This document shows, piece after piece, positions 59,538 to 64,000 of a DNA stretch of 64,000 nucleotides. The stretch is taken from the NCBI GenBank assembly GCA_907163375.1, contig CAJQUW010008706.1:744001-808000 (forward strand), given 5' to 3'. A model generated the notes under the pieces. It ran no database searches and was not told where the DNA came from. It worked only from the letters and a program-made list of their open reading frames with translations. Source of the stretch: Prostheceraeus crozeri (lineage: Eukaryota > Platyhelminthes > Polycladida > Euryleptidae). Position 1 is the first letter of the stretch. Every line of letters begins with the position of its first letter. A program made the translations under genes and the position numbers.

Positions 59538-60877
59538 TGTAGGAGGGAGTGGGGCAAGTTGGGCAATTTCAGAATGAAATGGCATATCTCCAGTTCACGC
59601 AAATGGTCATCATTACAAGTCTTGTTTCTTTATCAAATGGTTTCATGGTTTTAAAAACGGTCGAACATAAATCCCCACATGATGAAACATGAGTGAAACT
59701 TAATGACAGTGGTTTCTACCCAACTTCCACAGTTGGGTGATTAGCAGTTTTGACAGAAACTGTGGCAAGTTTCGTCCTGAAATCTTTTTTAATTGTTATA
59801 TTCTTATTCATTTGTTAAAGAGGAATGCTATTAAGTCTCAATTGCATATAATTGTTTAATCTTTACAGACCGTAGATATTACTTAATTAACTCCCACCAG
59901 CCATTATTTTGAAAATGAAGTTAAAAAAATCCCTCCATTCTGTGATTCATTAGCTAGACACAAAAACATACATCAAATTTCTTGGTAAAACAGTATGAAG
60001 TCTACCACTATGTTTGGCAAGATTGGGCTTGCTGGACAATCTTCGAAGCTTCTCCTACGGAATATTACTATATATTCGGTGACGTTTAGTGTAACCAAAT
60101 CTCTATTATTCACTACTTTCTCCGATGGAATATTTAGCGATTTTCTTCTTAATGCAATTTCTCGCCATTATTCGTCAAACTTGTCTCCTGACACGTGTGC
60201 AATGTTGCATACTTTGGCTTTGAATAGCGAATTGTAAATGACTCACGCATTTTAACATTTTGAATCTGTTCAATTCTTTCTGTTGATAAATGCTTGCGAT
60301 TTGTGAGGCAGGTGTTGAAAATCCACACAAAATATTGAGTACAATGCCTACATGTACATCGAATCAGCCAGCGAGTGGTTGAATAGAAAAATATCTTAGA
60401 TGAAAAGCACACTCACTTAAAAGAAATTGGCATGAAAATCAATTGTGGGACAAATTTTGAGTAGCCGTAAGCCTACTCAACTGGCCACAAGGCACTATAC
60501 CCAACTTCCCCGTGAGGGCACCTTACACAAATATAGGCTATCTGTTATACTTAGCTAACTCCTAATCCATTTTCTGTCACTTTTAGTAATGAAAATATTA
60601 ATCAAAATTATGTTTATAAACACTAAAACAATTGCCACAGTGAAAGAGCTGAGGGTAGATTACGCATCATTCGTCACAACTGTAAATATTTAAAATAGCT
60701 ACTGAAAACAAGCATATCACATTTATTCAAATGCAAAATGTCATCAAGCCAAACAATTAATGAATATCAATATCTACTATATTGATATAACAATCAATCA
60801 ATGTTAGACGTTGCCACAGATCATTTTTCTATATGTGAATAAAATCCAAATACTCAACTTGCTCCACTCTCCCTACA
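59538..60877. mobile_element. Array transposon copy, unit 7
   Basis: Full length but one C fewer in the right end (CTCTCCCTACA). Confidence 0.8.
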
Positions 60878-61183
60878 TCTGACGATTGATTCTGCGAGGT
60901 AATACTAACAGCGGTCGATAAATTAACTAATTCGTAGTCACTACACTGTTTGACTCTCAACTCAATAGACTTCACCGATCGATGCCGTCATCAATTGCAT
61001 TTCTGTCGGCCTATTATGATAATAATCTTGTGATGCGACAACGAATTAACACTGTCATTTGAGATTAATGGGTGAGCTGAGAGCACGATTGGATTTACAG
61101 TGTAGAATGAATCAACTGAAAATTGTTCCTCAACAGATTATATGAATGGAATCAAACAACAACTGTTGTGTTACGTAGCATAA

Positions 61184-61255
61184 GCGACCGTGGTGTAAAG
61201 GCTAGCATGGATGCCTTCCAAGCATTCGATCCGGGTTCGATTCCCGGCGGTCGCA
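61184..61255 (+). tRNA. tRNA-Gly(TCC), array copy 7B
   Basis: Identical gene body, T4 terminator, B-type flanks. Confidence 0.97.
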
Positions 61256-61926
61256 CATTTTGTGTCAATGTGATTGACTGTCACGCATTACGCAAGCTAC
61301 GTCCACATCAACTGTATGTACATATTTTGCACGATCGTGTAAAGGTGAAAAGAATCTTCGAGTGAGGATTAAGTAAGTGCAACTTGATTTGAAGATCTAC
61401 ATTCATCTCACTGCTTTGAGATGATATTTTTCTACCACCAACACAACACTCCTGTCACTAGAACACTTAAAAAAACGGCTGACCAATCAATTTCCATTCG
61501 TGAAGATGATTAACTACCTAAAGAACGATCTTTCTACAAAATCGTCAAGCTTTTACAGTACAGTAGATTGAAATATTTATGAATAGATCAATCGATTGAG
61601 GAGATGTTACAGAAAGCAGATATACACTATGAGACAGAATACGAGTGGAGACACAATGAAGAAATATGATCATCATCGGTTCATTGTCTGCATATAATCT
61701 TGATTTTGTAAGGAAATTGGGTGATAAGTACTGACATGAATTTGTAATTGATTAGCTTATTGCAATGATCGTCAGTAGGCCCCTAGACTAATAACAACTA
61801 ATCCCAGCAAATATTGAAATTTGTCAATGAGGGTTGACAGGACTATTCATGTGATTTAGTTGAAGGCTACGTGTTAGTTAACAGACGACATAGAGATAAG
61901 TTTACTTGCGATGCAATCAGGCATAA

Positions 61927-61998
61927 GCGACCGTGGTGTAAAGGCTAGCATGGATGCCTTCCAAGCATTCGATCCGGGTTCGATTCCCGGCGGTCGCA
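61927..61998 (+). tRNA. tRNA-Gly(TCC), array copy 8A
   Basis: Identical gene body, T5 terminator. Its partner 8B would lie just beyond the window edge. Confidence 0.97.
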
Positions 61999-62659
61999 CA
62001 TTTTTGTCCACGTCTCATGTAAAATGTAATTAATTGCGCTCGAAGTTTTGAACAGGAATACAATGTGTACCAGTGTTCTGAGTGAGTCTGTCAGTACGCA
62101 GTCAGCAGTTGAGACGAGATCTGTATTTCACTCTTTTCAGAATATTGCATTGTAGTCATTCTCTGCAAATCTTTTACCACCTCGTCACTTCAATGTGTGA
62201 GGATCAACTTCACAGTGGTTGGGTTGCGTCTGACGATTACATATTTACAGGACGAGTTCGTTGGCCCTTTGTGTTTCATGATGATTGCCAAAGCTAAGTG
62301 ATATAACAATCATATGCATAGAATCGCTTCTTATCGCCTACATTCTATTCGAACACATTAATCGGATCAGGGTACTGTATCAAAAAACAAGATTTGAAAA
62401 TCACTCAAGATGCACTACAACGTCTCGAGGCCTTTCTCCGCTGGTATGCCGGTCGACGACTGCCGACATCAATAAAGAAGCATGCTCGATCAAGTAAACT
62501 ACTTGCGAATCATGAGCATCATCATTCTATACAAGTGACACGTCCGACGTCTTTTCACAATGATTACATACGGTATTTCACATGCATGCATCAGTCGAAC
62601 TGTCGATGCACATCATTATCATTGTCAGAATAACACAGGAGCATCACTGACCAAACACA

Positions 62660-64000
62660 TGTAGGAGGGAGTGGGGCAAGTTGGGCAATTTCAGAATGAA
62701 ATGGCATATCTCCAGTTCACGCAAATGGTCATCATTACAAGTCTTGTTTCTTTATCAAATGGTTTCATGGTTTTAAAAACGGTCGAACATAAATCCCCAC
62801 ATGATGAAACATGAGTGAAACTTAATGACAGTGGTTTCTACCCAACTTCCACAGTTGGGTGATTAGCAGTTTTGACAGAAACTGTGGCAAGTTTCGTCCT
62901 GAAATCTTTTTTAATTGTTATATTCTTATTCATTTGTTAAAGAGGAATGCTATTAAGTCTCAATTGCATATAATTGTTTAATCTTTACAGACCGTAGATA
63001 TTACTTAATTAACTCCCACCAGCCATTATTTTGAAAATGAAGTTAAAAAAATCCCTCCATTCTGTGATTCATTAGCTAGACACAAAAACATACATCAAAT
63101 TTCTTGGTAAAACAGTATGAAGTCTACCACTATGTTTGGCAAGATTGGGCTTGCTGGACAATCTTCGAAGCTTCTCCTACGGAATATTACTATATATTCG
63201 GTGACGTTTAGTGTAACCAAATCTCTATTATTCACTACTTTCTCCGATGGAATATTTAGCGATTTTCTTCTTAATGCAATTTCTCGCCATTATTCGTCAA
63301 ACTTGTCTCCTGACACGTGTGCAATGTTGCATACTTTGGCTTTGAATAGCGAATTGTAAATGACTCACGCATTTTAACATTTTGAATCTGTTCAATTCTT
63401 TCTGTTGATAAATGCTTGCGATTTGTGAGGCAGGTGTTGAAAATCCACACAAAATATTGAGTACAATGCCTACATGTACATCGAATCAGCCAGCGAGTGG
63501 TTGAATAGAAAAATATCTTAGATGAAAAGCACACTCACTTAAAAGAAATTGGCATGAAAATCAATTGTGGGACAAATTTTGAGTAGCCGTAAGCCTACTC
63601 AACTGGCCACAAGGCACTATACCCAACTTCCCCGTGAGGGCACCTTACACAAATATAGGCTATCTGTTATACTTAGCTAACTCCTAATCCATTTTCTGTC
63701 ACTTTTAGTAATGAAAATATTAATCAAAATTATGTTTATAAACACTAAAACAATTGCCACAGTGAAAGAGCTGAGGGTAGATTACGCATCATTCGTCACA
63801 ACTGTAAATATTTAAAATAGCTACTGAAAACAAGCATATCACATTTATTCAAATGCAAAATGTCATCAAGCCAAACAATTAATGAATATCAATATCTACT
63901 ATATTGATATAACAATCAATCAATGTTAGACGTTGCCACAGATCATTTTTCTATATGTGAATAAAATCCAAATACTCAACTTGCTCCACTCTCCCCTACA
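62660..64000. mobile_element. Array transposon copy, unit 8
   Basis: Its right end coincides with the last base of the window, so the following spacer and tRNA 8B are not seen. Confidence 0.8.

Larger units (their letters stand above)
40256..64000 (+). repeat. Tandem array of ~3.12-kb units, each with two tRNA-Gly(TCC) genes and one transposon
   Basis: Seven full units and part of an eighth run head to tail past the right edge. Measured between first tRNA copies, unit lengths are 3124, 3123, 3121, 3123, 2701, 3038 and 3122. Units are near-identical by eye. The first tRNA of a unit (A) is about 2380 bases before the second (B), and B is always 743 bases before the next A. The A-to-B segment contains the 1.34-kb inverted-repeat element. 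The remaining spacer shows only open frames that recur because the DNA recurs. Unequal exchange or rolling-circle-like amplification, with later gene conversion, is the usual explanation for such arrays. The first unit starts partway, lacking the segment just downstream of tRNA B. Confidence 0.97.

Noticed and set aside
40730-63534. Recurrent 60-87-codon frames in every array unit
   Set aside because: They recur because the DNA recurs. Some read through the tRNA gene or the transposon, and those in the deleted part are lost without effect on the rest. Nothing indicates translation.
40256-64000. CRISPR-like or satellite interpretation of the array
   Set aside because: The 3.1-kb units with polymerase III genes are far larger than CRISPR repeats and the sequence is animal DNA. 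A gene-bearing tandem repeat describes it better than simple satellite.

Overview
The window is nuclear DNA from a bilaterian animal, most likely an invertebrate. It is AT-rich and has GT-AG introns, an Enigma/Zasp-type PDZ-LIM gene, an odd-skipped-related zinc-finger gene, the ciliary gene CFAP61, a Penelope-like retroelement and hAT transposons. The palindrome TAGGCCTA recurs through the non-coding DNA, as it often does in marine invertebrate genomes. The sequence alone does not fix the phylum.

Layout. Positions 1-6300 hold no gene I recognise, only a 772-bp non-autonomous transposon (2441-3212) and a tRNA-like, SINE-type promoter near 5950. An intronless PDZ plus three-LIM protein is on the minus strand (6325-7683). 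Positions 7.7-17.9 kb are mostly intergenic, with a 37-bp minisatellite, a small family of palindromes and a broken retroelement fragment. A five-exon odd-skipped-related gene runs 17972-22695 (plus), with a 653-bp hAT-like element in its third intron. Positions 22.7-27.0 kb are featureless to me. A whole-looking Penelope-like element (27000-29840) with RT and GIY-YIG domains, 519-bp inverted ends and a 12-bp target-site duplication follows.

From 30411 to 39728 (minus) lie seven confidently joined blocks (eight exons) encoding the C-terminal 369 residues of CFAP61. A 4.2-kb hAT transposon with perfect 8-bp target duplications sits in its largest visible intron. From about 40256 to the end of the window there is a tandem array of about 3.12-kb units. 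Each unit carries two tRNA-Gly(TCC) genes and one copy of a 1.34-kb inverted-repeat transposon. Fifteen tRNA genes, identical by eye, are visible, all on the plus strand. No upstream CFAP61 exon appears before the array, so the array, at least 23.7 kb, appears to lie in a CFAP61 intron, antisense to it.

The three host genes (muscle/cytoskeletal scaffold, transcription factor, axonemal protein) show no functional link. The most distinctive structure is the nested tRNA array. Its units are near-identical, and units 4 and 7 share private markers. Unit 5 has a ~420-bp deletion, and unit 6 has scattered small losses in the same interval.
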